A stretch of DNA of 24,195 nucleotides from Paramacrobiotus richtersi (Eukaryota > Tardigrada > Eutardigrada > Parachela > Macrobiotidae): assembly GCA_034698045.1 (NCBI GenBank), contig JAQGAU010000761.1, positions 1 through 24,195 on the forward strand, in the 5' to 3' direction. The notes under the pieces were generated by a model that saw only the letters and a program-made list of their open reading frames with translations, was not told where the DNA came from and searched no databases. Each line of letters begins with the position of its first letter. Position 1 is the first letter of the stretch. Positions 9,824-20,100 of the stretch are shown here, piece after piece. A program made the translations under genes and the position numbers.

Positions 9824-10308
9824 ACAACCAAGCCCCAGAATTCCTGTGCTTTTATCCGGACCTGCAACCGTGCTTCCTGTTCAGTCAAGCTTTAGTTGAT
9901 CACACCTGTTGCAAAAGTTTTACAGTCTTTTTCAGACATTGTTGTATCCACCGTTTAATAACCGCTGACAGATTGTTTATGTAATGCTTTGATTTTCTAA
10001 CCCCTATCCAGATTTACATACGTACGTGACATTATTAAAGGCACCGAAAAACCTCCTGCGCCCAGTTTTACAGTGGGCACTTTATATGATTATATGCGTT
10101 CTTCCTAGAATATATATTCATACCAACTGAAATGTACCGAGCTGTGAAAGATTCAGAATCTGCACAATCTAAGTAAACCAATCTCATAAGCACGAGCAAC
10201 TGTTCCATGTTAATCCAATTTGCAGTTATTTTGCCTTTTGGTCAGCTTTTTGTGAATGCTGTATGGGATACTGAAAGATGTAGCGCACCATGATACATTG
10301 TATGTAAC

Positions 10309-10314
10309 AATAAA
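10309..10314 (+). terminator. Poly(A) signal AATAAA, probably serpin
   Basis: AATAAA on the plus strand about 485 bp after the serpin stop, followed by a GT-containing stretch (ggagtgctttgtt). It is the first canonical signal I find after the stop. Confidence 0.5.
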
Positions 10315-10380
10315 ACATACACCTTGGAGTGCTTTGTTACACACGTGTAATCTACTGTTCATAATAAGAAACTAATTAGT

Positions 10381-10386
10381 TTTAAT
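10381..10386 (-). terminator. Variant poly(A) signal ATTAAA, probably downstream XKR gene
   Basis: Reads ATTAAA on the minus strand, about 80 bases after the stop codon of the XKR gene ending at 10468. A common variant signal at a suitable distance. Confidence 0.35.
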
Positions 10387-10467
10387 GCTCTAACGCAAAC
10401 AGTCTTTTTTCATTCGGCACAGTTAGTTGACAATGAGAAAGTCGCCTGATAGTTGCTTGCTGGTTTC

Positions 10468-13400
10468 CTAAAGGTTGAGACCGGGCACGGGTAACAAACG
10501 AGAACTCATATCTGAGTCCAGAACAAGAAAAGTGGTGGCAGCGCGATTTCCCGTCCAAGCCAAGAGTACCACTCCGCATAAATAAGAACCGGTAAGAACC
10601 AGCACAAGAAACAGTACTGCAGAACAGGTCCACTCTGTATAGGCAGCCCAAGAAGTCAGCATTATACAGTTTTCAGCCAGCATCACTGTGTAATAAAATA
10701 AGAATTCTCCTCCAGAAGAGTTAAGAGCCTCCAGGTTGACGAAATGATCAAAAAACGTTGCGCACGGGTAGAATATCCAAATTGACCAACGCCCAAATGA
10801 TTTCTCCCATGTATACTCCGATCGACCCATAACTGCCATGGAATGCTCAGTGTACCATGATCTACGTAGTATGTTGAAGTATAGACCGATAGCAACAATT
10901 GCTGAATGAGTGATGAACACCGCGATTATCCACGGTGCCAACCAGGTGAGGAACAGCACGATGATGGTGATACGTATGGTCAGCGTCAGAAATCGTGCCC
11001 CATACCAAAACAGTTGCAGAGCTATCGCATCGGTCGAGTCGTAGAACATCGTTGGTCCAGTATGCTGCCCAACCGAGATAAGCGTGTAACCATTTGGAGT
11101 GGTGACTATTCCGTACAGTATAACCAGGACACCTAGCGTAACTTTAGCAACGCTCAACCACAGCCAAATATTGCGTGTTGCTGCAGAATCGTTGTCCAAA
11201 AAGCCCTGAAAACATTAATGTGGATTCTGTTGGATAACTCCATGGAAAAAATCTCAAAACTGTACAACTGGCATGGCTAGGTTTCCGCTTACTCAGAAGC
11301 TGCTGATTTGTTTTTGTTCTCGAAACATCTGTGTCAGTGGTGTACAACACGTCAACATACCACCCACTGCTGCGGTCTGTAGATCTGCAGAGATCGGCAG
11401 GCTGCAGGTGTTACTAGTGATTCTACCTACGGTCCGACAACTTCATGTATGGTAAGCATCCAGGCTCGTCCTGATAAGATATCCAGATATGTACGCGAAA
11501 AAATGTCAATATTGGTCACGCCATCTTTTCGTGCGACGCACACAGTTGTATAGCCTGTACCATTGGCCCTCCATAGCCTGTAGCAAAGTGCATCCCTCCA
11601 GCACTGTCGTAGTACGTACACCCTGCAGAGCTTACTCGGTCTGGGGATATAAAGCACTTCTGGTAAACTATCTACGAGACGATTTGCTGACTGAACAGCA
11701 AATCAAACATCTGGAGAAACTGAGCACTCAGAAATTTATTGTCCACCAGCCCGGTACCACCAGAAATGCCAGTTTTGCACCTGGCACTTTTCAAGTTATA
11801 TAATATGGGTAACAGGTAATTGGTCATTATTTAATTCCAGTATCGCGCAGGAGGTTGAAAAAACTGAAGTGACAGCACCAGCTGGCTAACTGGACAGCTG
11901 GACACCTAGTGGTCGGCCTTTTACGGGCTGTTATCAGGTTTTCTTGCTGTCCATCTTTCTTACTTTGGTGGGTTTTTTGGCTGTGTGTATACCTCATAAG
12001 TCAGCATTGTTGCTCAACCCTGTTTATCACTGGCTCATTTTCAATGGCTTTCACTGGCATTTGAGGTGTTGTTAAATCGCATGAAGCTTACATATTACAC
12101 TGATATCTCAGTTTTCGCCGCTCTCTGTGATACTTCGCCAATCACTTCGGACGGGTTATTCCGGTATCGATAAGATGCAAGATTTAATTGCCACCAGCGA
12201 AGTGCCGGATGCCTAAGGTTTACTGGATCGCCTACCTGCGAAAGGAGAAAGATCTGCAGTGTCGTTTGTGGCAGGGTCTCCAAATAGCACTCTGTCAAAC
12301 GCATGTGCGCGGTTAAGGATTTATGGGTCCGTAAAGCGGCATATCTGTTTCGAAGACATTCAACAGCAATGACTCTTCTTTGGATATTAGTTGTCACTAG
12401 TCAGTTACCAACGATCGATTATCAGCTAGATTATGCATCATAATAAAGTGGAACCTCAAATGATACAGTCATGGTTCATACCTGTTCTTGTCTTTCTCGT
12501 TTGATTTGGCCAACTTTATAGTCAGTTTTCCGCGGTGGCGGACGAAACTGCAGTACCTAAAGAGCTTTATTTAGCTGATAGATAGCATTTTACGTGTCCA
12601 CATACGTAACCGATCTGACACTACCGGAACCTGTTTTGCCAGTTCAGAGCACCTTTGTTAACTTTTAATTGTTGAATTACCCGCGACTATGTTTTTACCG
12701 CTCGACAAAGTCATGCAAGCAAGCGCATGCAAGCTTTCTCTCTCTCTGTCTGTCATCAGTTCCCATGACCATGCCAAGAATTTCAAATGGCGAATTTTAG
12801 GCTGACTGAACGCTACGCAGCTGAGACTGCATTATCGGCGCTTCGGTCAGTGCGAGCTAAGTTGATGGCGCGTTCGTTTGCAAATTCGGCTGATACTAAA
12901 GCTCCACTGTGGTTCAGAGTTTTGCTAGGCAAAATCTCCTCTGAAATGGCTTCTTGTTGTCTCTCAGCCATCCGAGGGTTTTAGCGGTCGTATGGGCTGG
13001 AGCCAGATTGGATGCACGCACACTCCCCCCGTCCACGGAAGAAGCCGCACGAGGGTTTCTAGAATGATGAGTTTGCGGGTGTATCCAAGCAATGTGCGCT
13101 GGTTCAGGCCCTGACACGAGGAGCTGAAGCTCCGTTACTCCAGATACGCGCCATGAACACATGGACACTAACACGACACCAACCGGATGGCACTTCCGGT
13201 ACAACTTACATGACTGGGGCATTCATAAGTTCAAGAGTTGTGAGTACAGCACGGGGCGCCCAGCCCAGCTTCTTTCAGTGGATTGCTGTGTGAGGGCGTT
13301 AACAATCCTTCGACATGTATCGACCTGCAGTGACACAGGTCTGCTGCGTAGACCTGTGTCGCAAGAGTCCAAAGTACACGCCCGTAACTGGACACAATAT

Positions 13401-14495
13401 GCCGCGTTCAGAAATGTATACCACAAAACTGTTTATTAGGTAGCATACCTAAGTGTTCTTTATGGGGCAGAAACGTCTAAAAACAGGGCTACGGCCAGTT
13501 AGCGGTATGTGACTAACCTGAGAACGGGACCCAGCTGCAGGATGTGTATAACCTTATCACTGGTTGACAACGACTGGATGTATGCTTTCCAGGATACTGC
13601 AGGACAACATAACGCTGGTACTTGTAAGTTGCAGCAGTTTTTATTATTTCATATACCTTCAGTTATTTGTTCTATAGCAAAAGGAACTGGCACATATCAC
13701 GAAACATTACTTACTCTCAGTCCTTGCGAGCCTATTAAGTTCAGTGTCCCATTCTGGTATGTCAGATCGCAGGTTTCCCATTTCGTCAACAAAATCATTG
13801 TGGGATGCCAATGTGCGGAAGGCTAAAAAAGGCCAGGGCAGCAACAGGAACGTCAGGGTGATTATTGCTAAAGAAACTTTTCCGTGCATCGAGTACTCGA
13901 CAAGCAGAAGCCTGAAATACGCTGACATATGGTATGATGTGCGAATTTACAGGGGATAAGTTTTATGCAGCAGTTACACTTATGTATGCATCTGCCGAAA
14001 AAATTGGCACGTTCTCTGCAGAAATGAGTAACTACTATCTGTACTTCTGCAGATATAGCACTGATTATTCGTGTTGAACATAAATCGTAGCCGTACCAGT
14101 CAGATCCTAAATCGCCAATATATAAGATAGCTCCCACGCATGCCAAAAGTATATCTCGATCAGGTTCGCGGCTTTCCCATTCCTCACTAAGGTACAGTTT
14201 ACCGCGAGTCCAGAGGCGATGCAAACAACTGGGAGAAGACACTGCAACAGGTATCTGCTAGACGGAGAAAGGTTACTAACAGCAAAAACCAGACAGAACG
14301 GCAAAATTTGTAGATGTACTATAGGTGCATTTGAAGGAAAGGACGTTTCACATCTACATCTACGTAAAATTAATCTGTGTCAGATCCAGTTTCAACTATC
14401 AAGGACAGTTTACGCAAAGACACTTTCACATACGGAAGTCCAGAATCGCCTGCAAGACTCACATGCGCAGCTGTTGTAACTGTGAATTGGTACAT
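10468..14495 (-). CDS. XK-related (XKR) membrane protein, downstream copy
   Basis: The XKR/CED-8 family comprises multi-pass membrane proteins, some of them phospholipid scramblases. Exons: 14495-14414 (tentative), 14241-14097, 13911-13715, 12396-12236 and 11205-10468, with intron phases 1, 2, 1, 0 and about 440 residues. Exon 2 carries the N-terminal helix with YIGDLGSDW, which matches the family's DxGxD-type motif. Exon 4 has LETLPQTTLQIFLLSQ, the hallmark SxPQLxLQ region. Exon 5 holds at least four hydrophobic helices and FYYTVMLAENCIML, matching the conserved YY..ML.EN segment. No caspase site is obvious in the short C-terminal tail. The first exon is the weakest call: it begins MYQFTVTTAAH and was chosen because its donor gives the phase 1 needed. 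Exon 4 could start 15 bases later at another phase-compatible AG. Introns 3 (1.3 kb) and 4 (1.0 kb) are large for this locus. Confidence 0.85.
11206..12235. other. XKR intron 4 (about 1 kb) with a plus-strand open frame
   Basis: Intron between the SxPQ exon and the last exon of the downstream XKR copy. It needs no further XKR exon, because the flanking exons align without a gap to the single last exon of the other copy. It contains the plus-strand frame at 11489-11803. Confidence 0.6.
11489..11803 (+). other. Open frame of 104 codons inside an XKR intron, doubtful gene
   Basis: Begins with ATG and runs antisense to the host gene. The N-terminal half is rich in Arg, Ser, Tyr and Val, reminiscent of a mitochondrial presequence. 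The second half (about residues 55-85, containing NYLRDDLLTEQQIKHLEKL) looks like an amphipathic helix rather than random translation. I recognise no family and see no convincing splice partner. It may be a nested gene, a relic or chance. Confidence 0.2.
12397..13714. other. XKR intron 3 (about 1.3 kb), no exon recognised
   Basis: Large intron of the downstream XKR gene. It contains a short CT-rich tract (about 12737-12752), a hairpin at 13332-13360 and several short open frames without recognisable domains. Part of it may be old repeat sequence, but I see no terminal repeats or reverse-transcriptase remnants. Confidence 0.45.
13332..13360. repeat. Perfect 11-bp hairpin in an intron
   Basis: GACACAGGTCT at 13332-13342 is followed by a 7-base loop and its exact reverse complement at 13350-13360. 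It could be a small inverted repeat or a structured RNA fragment. No larger element is visible around it. Confidence 0.6.
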
Positions 14496-14631
14496 TTACA
14501 GTACATCTGCACCGTTTTTTAAATACAGCATTACAAAAAAACTGGGAAAACCTTCAAAGAACGTTTTAGCTTAATTTCACAAACAATACTCGTCGTGATA
14601 GTACTTTACTGCTGACAAAAAAAAACTTTAG

Positions 14632-14637
14632 TTTATT
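14632..14637 (-). terminator. Poly(A) signal AATAAA of the upstream XKR copy
   Basis: Reads AATAAA on the minus strand about 23 bases after the stop codon at 14660. A canonical signal at short distance, leaving only about 140 bp to the proposed ATG of the next XKR gene. Confidence 0.55.
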
Positions 14638-14659
14638 TTAACTGAGATGTACCGTAGTT

Positions 14660-16946
14660 TCAAGAAAACAGTGTTACGACATAGAAACAAAGGTGGACAC
14701 TTTCTTTAAACAGGGTTTGCTCATAATCACGACCTTGTTGTGAATCCGGCTTGGAACCGCATAAAATAGCACTAATCGGGCTGCACAGTATTTCGCACAG
14801 TGGACGATTCACCCCGCCTCTAGATAATGCCTTAATTGCAGCAAATCTGTTTTGCTCCATTCCGTCCCATGATTTGACCATATGGTCGGTAAAAATACCA
14901 ACTTCTGTGCACAATCCTGCGCTCGAACAGCATCGCTCCCAATGCATATACAGCAGCCACATGGCAGTTGAGAAAGCGCAAGTGCAACTCAGAGCTACCG
15001 TGACAGATAAACAACAGTTCCACTGCGTGCTCATCATCCATAAACCCAATACCGCGCAATTTTCTACCATTAACATAACAAAGTAACAGTGGAACTCCGT
15101 TCCGTGGTCAGATGTTCCTATCAGAGGATCATAGAAATGGCAGAAGAAGATACAGCAAGGGTATAATATCCACAGCGTGATACGTGTCCGAAACGCATTT
15201 CCGTTTAGCAGACGAGTGTCCACGAGTGCACCGCATCTCCATCGCTTTAGCCAGTCACTGTTCACACTAATCGCTCCGATCAGTGTATGAAATGCAACCA
15301 CCAGGAAAACATACACTCCAAATTCAAGGCAAAAGAGCACGGTAACAGCGATCCGCACTGCCAGTAGCAAACACATTCCCAGGCAGTGGAACAAATGGGG
15401 CGGCTTTAACTTTTCCATGCCTGCTGTGCATAATGGACTGGCGTCGCAGAAATCTGTTGGAAGACGCGTGCTCTCGAGACGACAGCGCTGTGACATGCGC
15501 CATATGTGGGGAACGAAAATCACGTCTTGCAGTACGAGCAGTAATAATATTACTGCCAAGCAAATTTGGACATAATTAATCACCGACAGGACTTTTGTTA
15601 CTGGTAGCAGCTTCGCCAGAATGTAGATCTGGAGCGTCAACTGTGGCAGATTTCCCAAGCACGTGCGGATCATATTCCTGTTTTCGCTGTAACGGACTGC
15701 AAAGGCAGGAACGGTTTGTGTACTGGTGCATTCATCCCAGATACTACACTACGTACCCTGACGGAAAAGTAAGAGTATCATCTCGGGAAAGAAGGTGAAT
15801 ATGAAAGTCAAAGCAGTCCAGGTGTAGTGTGCATTAATCGCGTAAAATACTCCCAGGACACTAGAATCATTAAGACTGGGGGAACGGACTTCATCAGTCG
15901 ACCCTTACGAATAGGTTATAGTTTACATCTTTACTACTCGAATGTGGTTAGTACGTAAAAACCCACGAGTGCAAGCACGGTTCGCGATCCTTAACGTCGG
16001 AAAATGCGCGAAGGACGAGCCACTCGTTTTGGTAATGCGAAAACAGTTTTCGAGTTCTTGTCATCGTCTCGTAACCCTCGCCCGAATATTCGCACCAAAA
16101 AGAGCACTATATTCTGTAGTTACTAGAAGCAGGGGTAAATAAATGTATATACTGCGGAAAAAGCAAAAATTGCTTCTCGTGGCCATTAGTAAGTGCAAAA
16201 TGGAGTTCACACTTCACAGCATAAACGTTTCCCGAAACATTTTTATGGTACTAGTACTTGTTCTGTCACTGGGGCACGCGGTCGACCACAATCTCCTCTG
16301 ATTCCCGTTTCGGTGAGGTAACCGACATTACGGTACATACCAGTTTGCTGCGACACCCGTTGCATATCCCAGCATTCCCCATGGTATGCGTTTGAAGCAC
16401 GGTAAACCACCCAAGCCACATTCACTGCAAGGCCTCCACAAGGTTGGGAACCTGGCTTCCGACTTCGCATGGTCAGCTGCAGACCCAGTAACAATTAAAA
16501 TCAACCAATACCCCAATGATGTACCTGTGACTGAGAACACATCACTAGTCCCGGTAAACTATAAATGTGACCGATAAAAATCACCGGACCGAAAAAATGT
16601 CGAGCCCGTGGACATGGGAACTAAGCTCAATATCACATTAATTCTCCTCGCTTCGCACAACGATATACGAATATAAAGGTACAGGACTAGCATTTTTCGT
16701 TACTTTACTGTAAACTACGTATTTTGTCTGAACATAGATGTAATGCTTTACGTAATATAACGCAAGCCAGGATTTGTAACCAATAAGCAGAATTGTTATG
16801 GACTTACCAACGTTTCCCTCATTTTCCGTGTGATAAACTGTGGTCGACCCGTTCTCATCAGAACTATATCTCGTGTTCATATCCAAACGGATTGTTGAGC
16901 GAGCGTCCTCCTGTTGCGCGATGCCCATAAAGTTTTCATCTTCCAT
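14660..16946 (-). CDS. XK-related (XKR) membrane protein, upstream copy
   Basis: Paralogue of the gene at 14495-10468. Exons 16946-16808, 16476-16341, 15860-15757 and 15696-14660 join at phases 1, 2, 1 and give 471 residues from ATG 16946. The N-terminal 45 residues are acidic and polar. The first helix pair spans exons 2-3 (GMLGYATGVAANC, then VFYAINAHYTWTALTFIF, the family's YxWxxLTL segment). The conserved LGNLPQLTLQIYIL follows at about 140-153. Further helices follow, then FVMLMVENCAVLGLW matching the ML.EN motif. A Cys-rich, partly basic C-terminal tail (about 100 residues) is longer than in the downstream copy. The last exon covers in one piece what the downstream gene splits by a phase-0 intron. 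The DxGxD motif clear in the other copy is degenerate here (ATGVAAN). Donors are GTAAGT, GTATGT and GTACGT. Confidence 0.88.
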
Positions 16947-17140
16947 GCCGACAACTTCCCTGCAACAAGTTATCGGTTAATGACAACGGAGGTCTGGTTT
17001 CTTTAGTACTTCTTGACGCAACAGGTACTGTTTAGGATGAGAAGCAAGTGTCTGAATGCTTACTAAGCACTAGAGCGGAATATAAGTGCTAAAAACTCCC
17101 GCCTTTCTCGCATACAATAACAAGGAAGGTTCTCTGTCAG
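16947..17140. other. Divergent region between XKR and annexin genes
   Basis: Short region upstream of the XKR start on the minus strand and of the first annexin exon I can propose. It may carry promoters for both. The annexin start codon has not been located, so its true 5' end may lie here. No clear core promoter motif seen. Confidence 0.3.
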
Positions 17141-20100
17141 AAGACTACGAAGACTGCTTTCTGCGAGCCCAAGTAGGCCTGATTTACCTGGGTATTGTGT
17201 CTTTTATCACTGCTTGTAGAACTTTTGCATGACGCTTTCGAAGCAGTGTTATCCCGCTGCACTTTGGAAAACAGTCTGCACACTGTACCGAGCTTGTTTA
17301 TTCTGGCAATCGACAAACTCGTAAATACGTTATGACCCGGGTGCTATAGGAGTGTACGTGAGAGTCATACCGCATTAACAGCGATGCCACGCATCAATGT
17401 TCAAGAGTGACTTATTGCCATTTCATACCTTGGTCACACTGTCGTTAAAAAGCTATAATTTCGTATTACTGCTGTATGCTTAAACACAACCAGTTTGATG
17501 TTCAAGAATCAAGATACGGTTAATATCCTATGTAATCGCACTTGGCGACAGCGTCCGGAGATTACTGATTCCTATAAGCATCAGTATCATAAGGTTCGGA
17601 AAGAAACTGCACATTCTGTGAACATGAACTTTCACATGGTAACAGTAGGAAAATATTGGCTATCATTCGCAATGTTCGTGTAAAATTTCAGAGCTTAACA
17701 GCCCTTTTGAAATTGGAAACATCAGGTGATCTCCAGGATCTGATTGTTACCCTAACGCAGTCACCGGCAATGAATGACGTAATCATGCTGAAAGACGCCC
17801 TCAAGGTAACCGTTCCGAAGCAGCTTCGTTGTAAATTATTTTAATTCGCTAGCGATTTGTGACAAACTATCGCTACTCCTGTTACTGCTAAAACTCCGAA
17901 TGCTCATTTTCTGGAACTTCAGATTTTCAATATTATTACCAAATCATTACGTTAGTGAACATCCGAAAGTTTACGTCTTATTACGTGACACACCTTATTG
18001 TCAGCATAGCCTATTTTATGGGAGACTCATTTTCTTTAAAAAGCCAGTCAGCGCGTAGGCTTCGTGATTGCATTTGAATGTACTGTATATGTACCAAGTT
18101 AGTCACCTTGTCCAGAGCAAGGATCATGTTATCCTGAACACCATCGCATTCACCAAGAGCCCGGAAGAAATGACCGAAATTCAGCGTATATATGCCGAAG
18201 GTACGTATATACTTACCGTACCCGACTGCCGAAACTAAACAAATCCAACTATCGCCAATATTCTTGACCGGCAGAATACGGCAGCAGCCTGATAGAGGAC
18301 GTCGACAAGGCCACAAAAGGATATTATGAACAGCTGCTGCTTCTCTCCTGGCGCGTAAGTGTTGGCAAACTATAACAAAAACGGTAAGGATGATCAGGAT
18401 CAACACAGGGTCAACGCGATCCAGAGGACGATACGACATGGAATTCATACGACGCGGAACGGCATGCGCCCGAGCTGTGGGATGCCGTTCAGTCGCGACC
18501 GAGTGACGGGACCTATATGACCTCGACGCATGCGCACTATTATTCGCTGTACACCACCACCTTCGGCAGCCGCAGCTTTCCTCACTTGCGCCAGGTCTTC
18601 CAGGCATACGAGCAGCTGTCCAAAACACCCATCGAGCAGAATATCAAGGACATCAAAATGAAAAAGGAAGACGAGAAAGGATTCTTATCGCTAAGTGAGT
18701 CATCTCAACTGGGATTATTTTCTGCCGGTATAATATTTTTTTATGAATCAGACATGCGATAAACATACCATATTTTTTTGCATAACTCGAGCTACGAACC
18801 AGATAGTAGCTGGTTAGCGGCGGGGAACTGGCGCAGATATTGGACCTGCTCGAAAATCTGCAGACTGGTGCAGAGGCAGTCGGTTTGGAATTGAATATGA
18901 TCAAGTGTGAGGTCTACGTCTTTGGTGGGACAGACGCGGAGCACATGGACACGCTCGCCTCTTTCCTGGACGTGTATCCAGAGGTCAGGATTGTTGCAGC
19001 GGATCAGCTGGATTTATCAGGTTCACCCTTGTTACCCTGCGGGGTTGTTCGGTCTATAAGGGAGAAACTAACAGCCTTGGAAACATTGATTGACCGCCTT
19101 GATATCCTCCCAGCACATCAGTCCCTGTTCTTGTTGAAAAACTGCCTGGCGATACCAAAACTCCTGTACCTCCTCAGAACTGCTAAATGCTGGAAACACG
19201 ACCCCGAGCTGGAAGAATTCGACCACATGATTCGCAGCAAAACGGAGTTTATTACCAACGTGAAAATGACGGATAGTGTCTGGAAGCAAGCGACCTTGCC
19301 GTTGAAATTCGGTGGACTGGGGCTTGTCCGCGCTGCTGATCTGGCGCTACCAGCAGATATTGCGTCACTGACAGCAGCTTCCGAATACATTCGAGTGATG
19401 ATTAGTGACCTGGATACCACCTCCCTGTCCCAGGTTGAAGTACAGGCTTGGACCGACAGGACCGGCCTCGAGCCCCCTCTGCCAGAACTGCAAATATTCC
19501 AATCGGTGTGGACGGACAAGCAGTATACCAGGACCGTGTCCAGCATGATGGAGACCGCCGACGTAATTACCTCTTCACGTTTGTTGGCGGCTTCCTCACC
19601 TGAGTCTCGGGCCTGGTTAGCTGCTCTGCCCGTCTCTTGTTTTGGGAACCTGTTGGAGGATTCACACCTCAGGATTGCAGTTGCCATCCGATTGGGCGCA
19701 GTAATCTGCAAGGAACATCGATGCCGATGCAAAGCGATTGTGGATGTGTATGGTCATCATGGGCTCACAAGGGACCTGCACCACATTTTAAATTCGAATC
19801 GTTTTCATAATTTGTACGTAATTAGATCTTAGTATGAAACTATTTTAAAAAATACGTTCAAATGTAGACGAGCTCGAGGACGCCTGGGAGAGAATCCCAA
19901 ATGGAAAGATGGTTCAGTCTCCAGTGCGACCGCCCTTGAATGAAGGCGCACTGTGCTTAGTCATATTGTGCTACCATTCTCGGTCTCCTGGCGGTTTGTG
20001 GCACAGGATCCGCTTTCTTCCGCTCAAAGGCCGTAAATAATGGAGGATAAGAGAAAACAACATTGTTTTCACAGTTTGGCTACCAAAAGAAAGAGGATCC

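Larger units (their letters stand above)
9824..10467. other. Convergent 3' region between serpin and XKR gene
   Basis: No coding sequence. It should contain the 3' untranslated regions of the plus-strand serpin and the minus-strand XKR gene, which converge here. Poly(A) signals for each strand are listed separately and lie about 70 bp apart. Confidence 0.5.

Noticed and set aside
18011-18628. 205-codon minus-strand open frame
   Set aside because: It lies opposite annexin exons at 18116-18694 that match the family and splice in phase. The minus frame has no recognisable domain.
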